A program made the translations under genes and the position numbers. This document shows, in pieces, positions 17,991 through 26,292 of a DNA stretch of 64,000 nt. Origin of the DNA: BRH-c54 sp965284565. GTDB lineage: Bacteria > Bacteroidota > Bacteroidia > Flavobacteriales_E > Vicingaceae. The stretch spans positions 186,001-250,000 of the forward strand of contig OZ260100.1 in NCBI GenBank assembly GCA_965284565.1, given 5' to 3'. Under the pieces are notes generated by a model, which did no database searches, was not told where the DNA came from, and saw only the letters and a list, made by a program, of their open reading frames with translations. The stretch's first letter is position 1. Every line of letters starts with the position of its first letter.

Positions 17991-20230
17991 GAATAAAAAT
18001 TTGCATATTATTTTTTTTGGTCGGCAGTTTTATGAAAATAAACGCCCAAAGTCAATCACAATTAATAAAAGTAGGTGACCAACTATTTGATGAAAAAGAT
18101 TATTATGCAGCTTCTTTGTGGTATAAACAAGCTTTAGATATTGACTCTACTTTTACCGAATTAAAATTCAAATATGCAGAATCTTTACGAATGTATAACG
18201 ACTATGCAAAAGCCGAGTGGCAATACTTTTCAGTTTATAAAGATGATAGAGGGAGAGTTTATCCTCTAGCCCCATTCTGGTATTCCATGATGTTAAAATA
18301 CAATGGCAATTATTTGGAAGCTAAAAAATCATTTAAAAGAATCAAAAGACATTTTACAAAAGACAGAAAAGGCTTTTATTACCAAAAAGTAATGCAAGAA
18401 ATTGAATCTTGCGAAAAAGCCATTGAAATAATGAAAGATACCCTTTTAGTAGATGTGAAAAATATCGGAACAGGAATAAACACCTACAATAGTGAGTTGG
18501 GAGCGAACTTTATGAATGATAGTTTAATCATTTATACTTCTTTGAGAGATGAAAAAATGAAAGAAGACAATCAAGTTACAGATACCTCGCTTTACCTTAC
18601 TAGATTATTTACTTCATCCAAAAATAACAACGATTGGAACCAAGGAAAAAAGCTCCCTGAAAGCATTAATATTCCTAATTACCATGTTGCTAATGGATGC
18701 TTAAGTCCTGATGAAAAAACCTTTTATTTTAATCAATGTGATAGAAGTTTAAGTTGTAAAATTTATGCCGTTGCTATAGAAAATGGTGAATGGAAACCAC
18801 CTGTTTACGAAGTTAAAAACGTAAACATGGAAGGTTATACATCATCTCAGCCTTTTGTTGCAAAAATTAATAATCAAGAAGTCTTATTCTTCTCATCAAA
18901 CCGACCTGGTAGCTATGGAATGATGGACATTTGGTACGCACAAAAAAATGGAAATGAGTTTTCTTCCCCTGTAAATCCCGGCATAAATATTAATAGTATC
19001 GAAGATGAAATAACGCCTTTTTACAATCATAAAGACAGTTCTTTATATTTTAGCTCCAATTGGCATTACGGCTTGGGAGGTTTTGATATTTTTAAAAGTA
19101 AAACCGATTTAATCAGCTTTCAAACGTCTGATAATTTAGGTTTTCCCATCAATACAAGTGTAAATGATTTTTATTATTACGAACATAAAAATATGGTTTT
19201 ACTAACCTCTAACCGAAAAGGTTCTATGGCAAAAAAAGGAGAAACTTGTTGCAACGATATTTATTTTTATGAAATTCCTGATACAATTGAACCAGTTTAC
19301 ACCACATTAGAAGAACTAAACAGGTATTTGCCTTTAAAGCTATATTTTCATAATGATTTTCCTGACCCAAGAACAAGAGATACAACTACCCTACAAACTT
19401 ATGAGCAAACTTATAAAGATTACACACATTTATACAACAAATATCGTAGAGAATATAGTGCAGATTTAAAAAATCAAGAAAAAAGCAATGCAGAAGTTGA
19501 AATTGATGAGCTTTTTTCAAATTATATCGACAAAGGAATTAAAGATTTAAAGATGTTTACTCCCCTCTTATTAAAAGAATTAGAAGATGGCAAATCCGTA
19601 ACGCTAACCATAAAAGGTTATGCTAGTCCTCTTTCTAAAACAGATTATAACGTAAACCTTACACTAAGAAGAATTTCCAGTTTAATTAATTATTTAAAAG
19701 AATACGAAGGTGGTGTTTTAGCTCCCTACATCATCGGAACTGCTGAAAATGAAGCTAAGCTATCTTTTATTAAAGTACCTTTTGGCGAATATCAGTCCAA
19801 CGAAATTAGTGATGATTTGGAAGACAAAAGAAACTCGGTATATAGTCCTGCAGCTGCATTGGAAAGAAAAATTGAAATTATAGCCATTTCACAAGAAGAC
19901 ACTACTCAAATAGCCATGGATGGTTCTGAATTAGAAAAACTGCCCTTACTTACATTTAAAGACAGTACTATAGAGTTCGATATTTCTACTACCGAACAAC
20001 AAATTAAAATTATTAATAATGGTGAGGCTCCGTTAAAAATATTTGAAGCTAGTTGCAATTGTGATGCATTTGAAGTAATTTTTCCAAAAGAGGAAATTCC
20101 TACTTATGAAATAAGGTATTTAACCCTCAAAAAAGTAAAAGAAATTGGAAATGTAGAAGATAAGTGTAGTATTAGCTTTCTTACAAATACCATTCCTAAT
20201 AAAAAAGTATTGGAGATAAAACTAAAGTAA
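17987..20230 (+). CDS. TPR-PD40-OmpA-like outer-membrane protein with C-terminal DUF1573-like domain
   Basis: The ATG at 17987 overlaps the preceding stop as ATGA and gives signal peptide MRIKICILFFLVGSFMKINA; a frame upstream to 17972 lacks this. The 747-residue protein has N-terminal TPR-like helices (DYYAASLWYKQALDID), then PD40/WD40-like repeats (SPDEKTFYFNQ, VLFFSSNRPGSYGMMDIWYA, SLYFSSNWHYGLGGFDIF). A divergent OmpA-type domain (LTIKGYASPLSKTDYNVNLTLRRISSLINYL) follows. The last about 90 residues (FDISTTEQQIKIINNGEAPL then a Cys-Asn-Cys) resemble DUF1573. Such proteins anchor T9SS parts to peptidoglycan. The canonical GHTD Asp of OmpA is replaced (GYAS), so peptidoglycan binding is uncertain. 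Confidence 0.85.
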   Translation: MRIKICILFFLVGSFMKINAQSQSQLIKVGDQLFDEKDYYAASLWYKQALDIDSTFTELKFKYAESLRMYNDYAKAEWQYFSVYKDDRGRVYPLAPFWYSMMLKYNGNYLEAKKSFKRIKRHFTKDRKGFYYQKVMQEIESCEKAIEIMKDTLLVDVKNIGTGINTYNSELGANFMNDSLIIYTSLRDEKMKEDNQVTDTSLYLTRLFTSSKNNNDWNQGKKLPESINIPNYHVANGCLSPDEKTFYFNQCDRSLSCKIYAVAIENGEWKPPVYEVKNVNMEGYTSSQPFVAKINNQEVLFFSSNRPGSYGMMDIWYAQKNGNEFSSPVNPGININSIEDEITPFYNHKDSSLYFSSNWHYGLGGFDIFKSKTDLISFQTSDNLGFPINTSVNDFYYYEHKNMVLLTSNRKGSMAKKGETCCNDIYFYEIPDTIEPVYTTLEELNRYLPLKLYFHNDFPDPRTRDTTTLQTYEQTYKDYTHLYNKYRREYSADLKNQEKSNAEVEIDELFSNYIDKGIKDLKMFTPLLLKELEDGKSVTLTIKGYASPLSKTDYNVNLTLRRISSLINYLKEYEGGVLAPYIIGTAENEAKLSFIKVPFGEYQSNEISDDLEDKRNSVYSPAAALERKIEIIAISQEDTTQIAMDGSELEKLPLLTFKDSTIEFDISTTEQQIKIINNGEAPLKIFEASCNCDAFEVIFPKEEIPTYEIRYLTLKKVKEIGNVEDKCSISFLTNTIPNKKVLEIKLK

Positions 20231-20752
20231 TTATTCTTTAGGTTTTAAATCATCTTCAGATGACAAACTCAATAATTTTTGTCGGAACATAAACTCCAAT
20301 TGTGCATTAACTGTAAGCAAATCATCAGTAAGTTTTTTATTTTCTCTCCTTAAAGTAAACACTTCAAAAGCCTGTTCTATCAATTTTCTCATATAATCAA
20401 CATCCCAAGGTTTTTGAATGTATTTATACACCTGACTTTTATTAATAGCATCAATAACCACATTAATATCACTATAACCTGTAACCAATATCCTAATCAT
20501 TTCAGGATATTTTTCTTTAATCCTTTCAAAAAACTCTATTCCAGTAACTTTTGGCATTCGCTGATCTGAAAGAATTATGCTAATTGCACCTGCTTCTTTT
20601 TCTAGAATTTTTTCAGCTTCTTCTGAACTGATAGCTGTGTAAATTTTAAAATCTCTCCTAAATGCTGCTTTAAAGGAATTTAAATTTTCTTGCTCATCAT
20701 CTAAATAAAGAATTACAGCTTTATTATCCTCTTCTTTTATCGCTTCAGTCAT
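20231..20752 (-). CDS. Stand-alone response regulator with C-terminal coiled coil
   Basis: The protein has 173 residues. The receiver domain has an intact acidic pair (Asp18, Asp19), phospho-acceptor Asp63 (IILSDQRMP), Thr91 and Lys114 (QKPW). Instead of a DNA-binding domain it ends in a helical tail (RRENKKLTDDLLTVNAQLEF). The receiver is strikingly like the N-terminal receiver of the kinase at 24921: both have DQRMP, the (V/L)T(G/A)YSDIN run and KPW. The pair looks like a duplication. It is convergent with the OmpA-like gene (stops adjacent) and divergent from the ThiF-like gene, which suggests it belongs to the signalling island. Confidence 0.88.
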   Translation of the reverse strand: MTEAIKEEDNKAVILYLDDEQENLNSFKAAFRRDFKIYTAISSEEAEKILEKEAGAISIILSDQRMPKVTGIEFFERIKEKYPEMIRILVTGYSDINVVIDAINKSQVYKYIQKPWDVDYMRKLIEQAFEVFTLRRENKKLTDDLLTVNAQLEFMFRQKLLSLSSEDDLKPKE

Positions 20753-20820
20753 AATGTAATTTTTTTTATAAAATTATAATAAATAATTTGATTAATTATA
20801 CCTAAAACATCAAAACAAAT

Positions 20821-20875
20821 ACTACGTAAAATTACGTAGTAAAGGTAGTCTTTTTTTTTGTAATATAGTCTTTTT
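20821..20875. promoter_or_regulatory. Palindrome and spaced direct repeats in the divergent control region of the signalling island
   Basis: ACTACGTAA (20821-20829) and TTACGTAGT (20832-20840) form a perfect 9-bp inverted repeat around two bases. Two copies of TAGTCTTTTT (20846-20855 and 20866-20875) follow, 20 bp apart start to start, about two helical turns. They lie between the divergent response regulator and the ThiF-like gene, so a transcription factor site is plausible. No TAnnTTTG box was found here for the ThiF-like gene. Confidence 0.45.
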
Positions 20876-20905
20876 AAACCAATCTATAAAGCAACAAGTT
20901 TAGTC

Positions 20906-22024
20906 ATGAATAACTCCATTAAAAATCAGTACCCTGAACAATTTCCTTCAAAAACAGACAATGAAGTTTTGCGTCCTTTATTTTTTAAATTAGAAGAAGG
21001 TAGTGACAGAGAAACGCTACATCAATTAATTAAAAACAATCCTCAAATTGTCATTATTGACGAAATTCAAAGTCAGCTGGAGGAATTAATAAAATTAAGA
21101 CATCCTCAAGAAAAACTTAGCAAAGAAGGATTAACTGAAAAAATTGAAACTCATTTAGGAAAAACTAATTTAGATAATTATGGTGTTTGGGTATATTATC
21201 CATGGCGTAATGTTTTAGTTCATTTATTAGATAAAAAAGAATTTGTTGAGGTCAGAACCAATAGAAACCAAAATAAAATTACTATTGAAGAAGAAAAAGT
21301 TTTAGCTACTAAAAAAATTGGAATTATTGGTTTATCTGTTGGAAAAGCCATTGCCCTAACCATAGCCATGGAACGTATTTGTGGAGAAATTGTGTTAGCA
21401 GATTTTGATGTTATTGAACTTTCCAACTTAAATAGAATACAGACTGGAGTGCATCATTTTAACACTAAAAAAACCATTGTTGCCGCAAGAGAAATTGCAG
21501 AGATTGATCCTTTCCTAAAAGTAACTTGTTATAATGAAGGTTTAACCGAAGCAAACATTAACGACTTTTTTACCAAAGGCAAAAACTTAGATATCTGTGT
21601 TGAAGTATGTGATGGACTTGAAATTAAAATTCTTACTCGCCAAAAAGCTAAAGCGCTAGGAATTCCTGTTGTGATGGACACAAATGATAATGGCATGATA
21701 GATATTGAAAGATTTGATTTAGAAACAGAAAGACCAATTTTCCATGGTTTACTTAAAAATTTTGATATCTCAAAAATTAATAAAGCAATAACAAACAAAG
21801 ATAAATTACCAATAGTCAATGCTATTGTAGGTTTTGAAAATATGTCTGAAAGATTAAAAAAATCATTACCAGAAATAGGAAAATCTATCCTTACTTGGCC
21901 ACAATTAGCATCTTCTGTTGTTTTAGGAGGTGCTATTACTTGCGATGTATGTAGAAGAATTTTTCTTGAAGAATTTAAAACTTCAGGCAGATATTTTGTT
22001 AACCTAAACAATATTATTAAATGA
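20906..22024 (+). CDS. E1/ThiF-like adenylating enzyme, Rv1355c-type, without nitroreductase domain
   Basis: The 372-residue protein has a helical N-terminal part with QSQLEELIKLRHP and the WVYYPWRNVLVHLL segment, then a Rossmann ATP-binding domain. Its loop is GLSVGK (142-147), with acidic strand end ADFDVIELSNLNR (Asp166, Asp168, Asn176, Arg177), Lys188/Lys189 and Asp236. These fit the ATP-binding and adenylating residues of ThiF/MoeB/E1 proteins. As I recall, the arrangement follows the Rv1355c family, whose usual members are about twice as long and carry a C-terminal nitroreductase domain. Here that part is absent, and a GNAT-like gene overlaps the stop by 4 bp. The expected chemistry is adenylation of a carboxylate. 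No clear catalytic Cys is assigned. Confidence 0.8.
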   Translation: MNNSIKNQYPEQFPSKTDNEVLRPLFFKLEEGSDRETLHQLIKNNPQIVIIDEIQSQLEELIKLRHPQEKLSKEGLTEKIETHLGKTNLDNYGVWVYYPWRNVLVHLLDKKEFVEVRTNRNQNKITIEEEKVLATKKIGIIGLSVGKAIALTIAMERICGEIVLADFDVIELSNLNRIQTGVHHFNTKKTIVAAREIAEIDPFLKVTCYNEGLTEANINDFFTKGKNLDICVEVCDGLEIKILTRQKAKALGIPVVMDTNDNGMIDIERFDLETERPIFHGLLKNFDISKINKAITNKDKLPIVNAIVGFENMSERLKKSLPEIGKSILTWPQLASSVVLGGAITCDVCRRIFLEEFKTSGRYFVNLNNIIK

Positions 22025-22788
22025 TTATTAATGACTTAATTCCATTTAAAGAAATTAAGATACGTGTTTATAAGGCATCTAATAATATGTCAGCTTGTAA
22101 ACGTTTTGCTCAAGGACATTCTGATGTATTAAATAGCTATGGAATTAAAAAAGTAACATCATCAGAAACAAGCTGGTTCAAAAACCCTTCTGTATATCTT
22201 ATAATGGTTGAATCAATTGATGGAAATGAAATATATGGAGGAGCAAAATTGCATATTAAAAATAAAAAATTTAAATTACCCTTAGAATCTGCAATAGGAG
22301 AACTTGACCCAAAAGTTATTGATTTAATTAAACAATATGATGAAAACAAAACAGGTGAGTTATGTGGTCTTTGGAACACACGAGATATGTCTGGAACAGG
22401 TTTAAGCATATTGCTTACTAGAGTAGGACTAGCAGAAGCAGGTATTTTAACAGCTCATAAATTAGAGCTAGAAACACTTTACATTTTATGTGCCCCTTGG
22501 ACTGTTCAAATGGTTAAAAATGTTGGTTTTGAAGTAGAAACAAATATCGGTAATAACGGCACTTTTTTTTACCCAAAGCCTGATTTATTAGCAACATTGT
22601 TATCAATTAATGATATAAATACATTAAAAAAAGCTAAAAATGAAGAACGATTAGGAATATTTGATTTGAGAAAAAATCCAACTCAAACAAAATTAGAAGA
22701 TAGTCCTAAAGGAAAAATAGAAGTAGAATATAATCTAGATGTAACTTCTGAAATGCACAACATGTTCTCACAAGAAAACAATATGTAA
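22021..22788 (+). CDS. GNAT-like protein (possible acyl-homoserine-lactone-synthase/FeeM-like fold)
   Basis: The 255-residue protein starts in an ATGA overlap with the ThiF-like gene, which implies translational coupling. The N-terminal half reads IKIRVYKASNNMSACKRFAQGHSDVLNSYGIKKV, then a strand YLIMVESIDGNEIYGGAKLHI. The middle has GELCGLWNTRDMSGTGLSILLTRVGLAEA (113-141) with an acidic Glu113, then ETLYILCAPWTVQMVKNVGFEV. The strand-helix order, the Glu-plus-GTGL region and the late NVGFEV strand suggest a GNAT fold of the LuxI/FeeM kind. No family motif is decisive. It may transfer an acyl group to or from the ThiF-like enzyme's product. Confidence 0.5.
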   Translation: MIINDLIPFKEIKIRVYKASNNMSACKRFAQGHSDVLNSYGIKKVTSSETSWFKNPSVYLIMVESIDGNEIYGGAKLHIKNKKFKLPLESAIGELDPKVIDLIKQYDENKTGELCGLWNTRDMSGTGLSILLTRVGLAEAGILTAHKLELETLYILCAPWTVQMVKNVGFEVETNIGNNGTFFYPKPDLLATLLSINDINTLKKAKNEERLGIFDLRKNPTQTKLEDSPKGKIEVEYNLDVTSEMHNMFSQENNM

Positions 22789-22827
22789 ATTTGAAAGTTT
22801 ACATAAACTAATTTTATTACAAATTAA

Positions 22828-24933
22828 ATGAAGAAATTTTTAACATTATTTTTATTTATAAGTTTTTGCTTTAATATTAAAGCTAATTATAATGTTATTT
22901 ATAATGACTCTACCGACATCTTAAATATTGGGTCTAAAATTTTCATTTATGAAGACAATACAAACAAACTTAATGCGAACCAAGTTTTTCAGCAAGATAA
23001 GTTTATTAAAAGTGAGCAGGAGACACCAAATTTAGGAATAACTTCTTCTTCCTATTGGATAAAATTTAATGTTGTAAATCAGTCGTCTAAAAATAACATT
23101 ATACTTTCACTTAGAAATCCATTATTAGATGAAGTAGAGTTTTATAAAATAATAGATGGTTCACCACATTTTGTAACTAAAGTGGGTGATTTACAACCCT
23201 ACCATTTAAGAGAATTTATTCATCAAAACTATTTGTTTAATTTAGAGATTGCCCCCTTTAAAGAACAAGCTTACTTATTAAAAATAAAAGGTTGGGAACA
23301 AATAAGCCTGTCTATTGAAATTGGTAAAGAACAAAAAATATATGAGGCTATATTTATTCAAGACTTAATTTTTGGAATTTATTTTGGTGTAATTATCGCT
23401 TTAGTTCTTTACAATCTATTTATTTTTATTTCGGTAAGAGATTCTAGTTACCTTTATTATATTTTATTTGTACTATTTGTTGCCTTAACACAAGCTACAA
23501 TTAACGGATATTCTTTTAGATTTTTATGGCCAAATATGCCTGAATTTGGGAATAGTTCATTAATTATTTTCCCAGCAATTGCTGGAATAGCCACCTGTAA
23601 GTTTATAGAACGTTTTCTTAATACTAAAAAATATACTCCTTATCTAGGTAAAGGATTAATTGTGATTGTTATAGCTTACATCATTTCCTCAATATCCAAT
23701 TTATTAGGATTCAACTCTTTAAGCTTCAAACTAACCGATCTTAATGCCGTTATATTATCCTTATATGCTCTTATTATAGCTATTACTGTATCTTTAAAAG
23801 GATATAGACCTGCAAAGTTTTTTCTGTTAGCTTGGACTACTTTTTTAACAGGTGTTATATTGTTTGTTTTAAAAAATTCTGGTGTTTTACCATCAAACAA
23901 TTTCACTCTTTACACAATGCCTATTGGTTCTGCTTTAGAAACAACTCTTCTGTCATTTGCACTTGCCGACAGAATAAACATCTATAAAAAAGAAAGATTA
24001 GATGCTTTAGAGGTAAACGAACACCTCATAAAAGAACAAAATGTAATCTTAGAACAAAAAGTAAAAGAACGTACTGCCGAGTTAAACAAAGCTATAGAAG
24101 ATTTAAAACAAGCTCAATCGCAATTGGTAGAATCTGAAAAAATGGCTTCTCTTGGTCAACTTACTGCTGGAATTGCCCATGAAATTAATAATCCTATTAA
24201 TTTTGTTTCTTCAAATGTATTTCCTCTAAAACAAGATATTGATGACCTAAAAAGAATCCTAAATAAATATGCAGAAATTACCGAAAGTGTTGACCTGAAA
24301 AATAAACTCAAGGAAATTAATGAGCTTAAAGAGGAATTAGATTACGAAGTGTTACTGGAAGAACTCGACACCATAATTCATGGTATTGAAGATGGTGCTA
24401 AAAGAACTGCTGAAATTGTTAGCGGACTAAGAAACTTTTCTCGATTAGATGAAAGCGAATTTCAAAGTGCTAATGTTAATGATTGTATTAACACCACTTT
24501 AAAAATCATCCAGACTAAATTAGCAGGTATAACCGTAAAAACAGAACTTGGAGATGTTTCTGCTATTGATTGCTATCCTGGAAAATTAAATCAATTCTTC
24601 TTAAATACTATAGACAATGCTATATACGCTGTTAATGCAATAAAAATATCTAATCATAAAGGTGAAATTACAATTAAAACAACATTGGAAAACAAACATA
24701 TTGTGGTTACAATAAAAGACAACGGTATTGGTATGGATGAAACCACTAAAAATAAAATTTTCGACCCATTTTTTACTACTAAAGATGTGGGCGAAGGAAC
24801 TGGTTTAGGTATGTCTATCGCTCATGGAATTCTTGAAATGCATCATGCAAAAATTGAAATTGAATCAGAAATTAGTAAAGGAACCGAAATAAAAATATTT
24901 TTACCCTTAACTTTACCAACATGGAAAGAATAA
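22828..24933 (+). CDS. 7TMR-DISM sensor histidine kinase
   Basis: The 701-residue membrane kinase has a signal peptide, then a periplasmic beta-sandwich of the 7TMR-DISMED2 type (SSYWIKFNVVNQSSKNNIILSLRNPLLDEVEFY). Seven transmembrane helices follow (about 185-385), then a coiled coil (EQKVKERTAELNKAIEDLKQAQSQLVESEKM). The HisKA box is MASLGQLTAGIAHEINNPINF, with phospho-acceptor His451, and the HATPase domain has N box LNTIDNAIYAV, DNGIGMDE and GTGLGMSIAHG. DISM proteins are thought to sense small extracellular ligands such as carbohydrates. A -7-like box (TAAATTTG, 22786-22793) overlaps the previous stop, so it may also have its own promoter. It overlaps the next kinase by 13 bp. Confidence 0.92.
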   Translation: MKKFLTLFLFISFCFNIKANYNVIYNDSTDILNIGSKIFIYEDNTNKLNANQVFQQDKFIKSEQETPNLGITSSSYWIKFNVVNQSSKNNIILSLRNPLLDEVEFYKIIDGSPHFVTKVGDLQPYHLREFIHQNYLFNLEIAPFKEQAYLLKIKGWEQISLSIEIGKEQKIYEAIFIQDLIFGIYFGVIIALVLYNLFIFISVRDSSYLYYILFVLFVALTQATINGYSFRFLWPNMPEFGNSSLIIFPAIAGIATCKFIERFLNTKKYTPYLGKGLIVIVIAYIISSISNLLGFNSLSFKLTDLNAVILSLYALIIAITVSLKGYRPAKFFLLAWTTFLTGVILFVLKNSGVLPSNNFTLYTMPIGSALETTLLSFALADRINIYKKERLDALEVNEHLIKEQNVILEQKVKERTAELNKAIEDLKQAQSQLVESEKMASLGQLTAGIAHEINNPINFVSSNVFPLKQDIDDLKRILNKYAEITESVDLKNKLKEINELKEELDYEVLLEELDTIIHGIEDGAKRTAEIVSGLRNFSRLDESEFQSANVNDCINTTLKIIQTKLAGITVKTELGDVSAIDCYPGKLNQFFLNTIDNAIYAVNAIKISNHKGEITIKTTLENKHIVVTIKDNGIGMDETTKNKIFDPFFTTKDVGEGTGLGMSIAHGILEMHHAKIEIESEISKGTEIKIFLPLTLPTWKE

Positions 24934-26288
24934 ATGTTTTATATCTCGATGATGAAGCTACCAATCTAAAAGCCTTTAAAGCTGCCTACAGAAGAGTGTT
25001 CAACGTTCATACTGCTCTTTCTGCAGAAGAAGGTTATGAAGTGCTTAAAAGATTTACTATAGAAGTAATTATTGCCGACCAACGTATGCCAGAAAAAACT
25101 GGTGTTGATTTTTTTCAATCTATTTTAGAAACCTACCCTCACCCAATAAGGATATTATTAACTGCTTATAGTGATATTAATGCTGTTATTGATGCTATAA
25201 ACAAAGGTCAAGTGTATAGATACGTTACTAAACCATGGAACGATTTCGATCTTAAACTTACTATAGAAAATGCTTATCAATTATATTTATTAAAAGAACA
25301 ACACAATAAGCTTAATGCTAAATACCACAAAGTTTTTACCCAAGCAACCGATCCAATTATCCTCTTCGATTTAAAAGGTAGAATTATTGACTATAATAAA
25401 TCTGCTGTTGATTTTATTAAATCAACTCCTGAAGATAATTTAAACTTAAAAACCTTTTCTTCTTTCTTTAAAAACAAATCCGACATCGCTAAAGTTGTTA
25501 ACAAGATTAATGAAGATGGCTACATTAAAGATTCTGAGTATAAATTAGTTTTAAAAAATAATGATGTTAGAAATTGTCTTATTTCTGTAAATTCTATTAA
25601 CGATTGTTACGGCAATCCTGTAATTTTCCAAGTAATTATTAAAGATTATACCGAGCATCATAGGGTTAATCAACTTTTATTAAAAACCATTATAAAAACT
25701 CAAGAAAAAGAAAGAGAAAGAATTTCTAGAGATTTACATGATGGCTTAGGGCAATCGTTGGCTGCTATAAAACTTCATATTGAAAACATTAGATACGAAT
25801 CCCCTCATACCGAAGAGCTCAACACCATTTCAAAAATTCTAAAAGATACTATTCAGGATTTAAGAACTATTTGCTATGAAACTCTACCTTTGGTACTTTA
25901 TGATCATGGACTAAAAAAAGCTGTTCAAGATTTAATTTCTAAAAATATCTCTACTCAGTTAGATATCAATCTAAAGTGTGATGACCATCTACCTGAATTA
26001 AACAAACACCTTAATACTGCTATATTTAGAATAATTCAAGAGTTCGTTTCCAATACAGTTAAACACGGAAAAGCATCTCTCATAAACATAAATATTTCTG
26101 TAGTGGAAGAAAATATTTTAATTGAATTAAAAGACAATGGAATAGGTTTTGAAATTGCCGATTTATCAGTTAATAATGGTCATGGAATTCAGATTATTAA
26201 AAGTAGAGTAGAATCTTTTGCAGGTACTTTAGTGATGGAGAGTGTTCTAAAAAAAGGCACTTCATTTTCTATTTTAATTCCTTATTAA
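24921..26288 (+). CDS. Hybrid REC-PAS-histidine kinase (HisKA_3/NarX-like)
   Basis: The 455-residue soluble protein has an intact receiver domain (Asp10, Asp11, Asp53, Thr81, Lys104), then a PAS domain (about 135-245: KVFTQATDPIILFDLKGRIIDYN). The kinase core is of the NarX/DesK class, with RISRDLHDGLGQSLAAIK carrying His273, and an HATPase domain (IIQEFVSNTVKHG, DNGIGFE, NGHGIQIIKSR). It has no transmembrane part. It probably takes phosphate from the upstream DISM kinase (13-bp overlap) at its receiver and controls output of its own kinase domain. Kinases of this class usually phosphorylate LuxR-type regulators. None is encoded nearby except the degenerate one at 11976. Confidence 0.92.
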   Translation: MERINVLYLDDEATNLKAFKAAYRRVFNVHTALSAEEGYEVLKRFTIEVIIADQRMPEKTGVDFFQSILETYPHPIRILLTAYSDINAVIDAINKGQVYRYVTKPWNDFDLKLTIENAYQLYLLKEQHNKLNAKYHKVFTQATDPIILFDLKGRIIDYNKSAVDFIKSTPEDNLNLKTFSSFFKNKSDIAKVVNKINEDGYIKDSEYKLVLKNNDVRNCLISVNSINDCYGNPVIFQVIIKDYTEHHRVNQLLLKTIIKTQEKERERISRDLHDGLGQSLAAIKLHIENIRYESPHTEELNTISKILKDTIQDLRTICYETLPLVLYDHGLKKAVQDLISKNISTQLDINLKCDDHLPELNKHLNTAIFRIIQEFVSNTVKHGKASLININISVVEENILIELKDNGIGFEIADLSVNNGHGIQIIKSRVESFAGTLVMESVLKKGTSFSILIPY

Positions 26289-26292
26289 TTCA

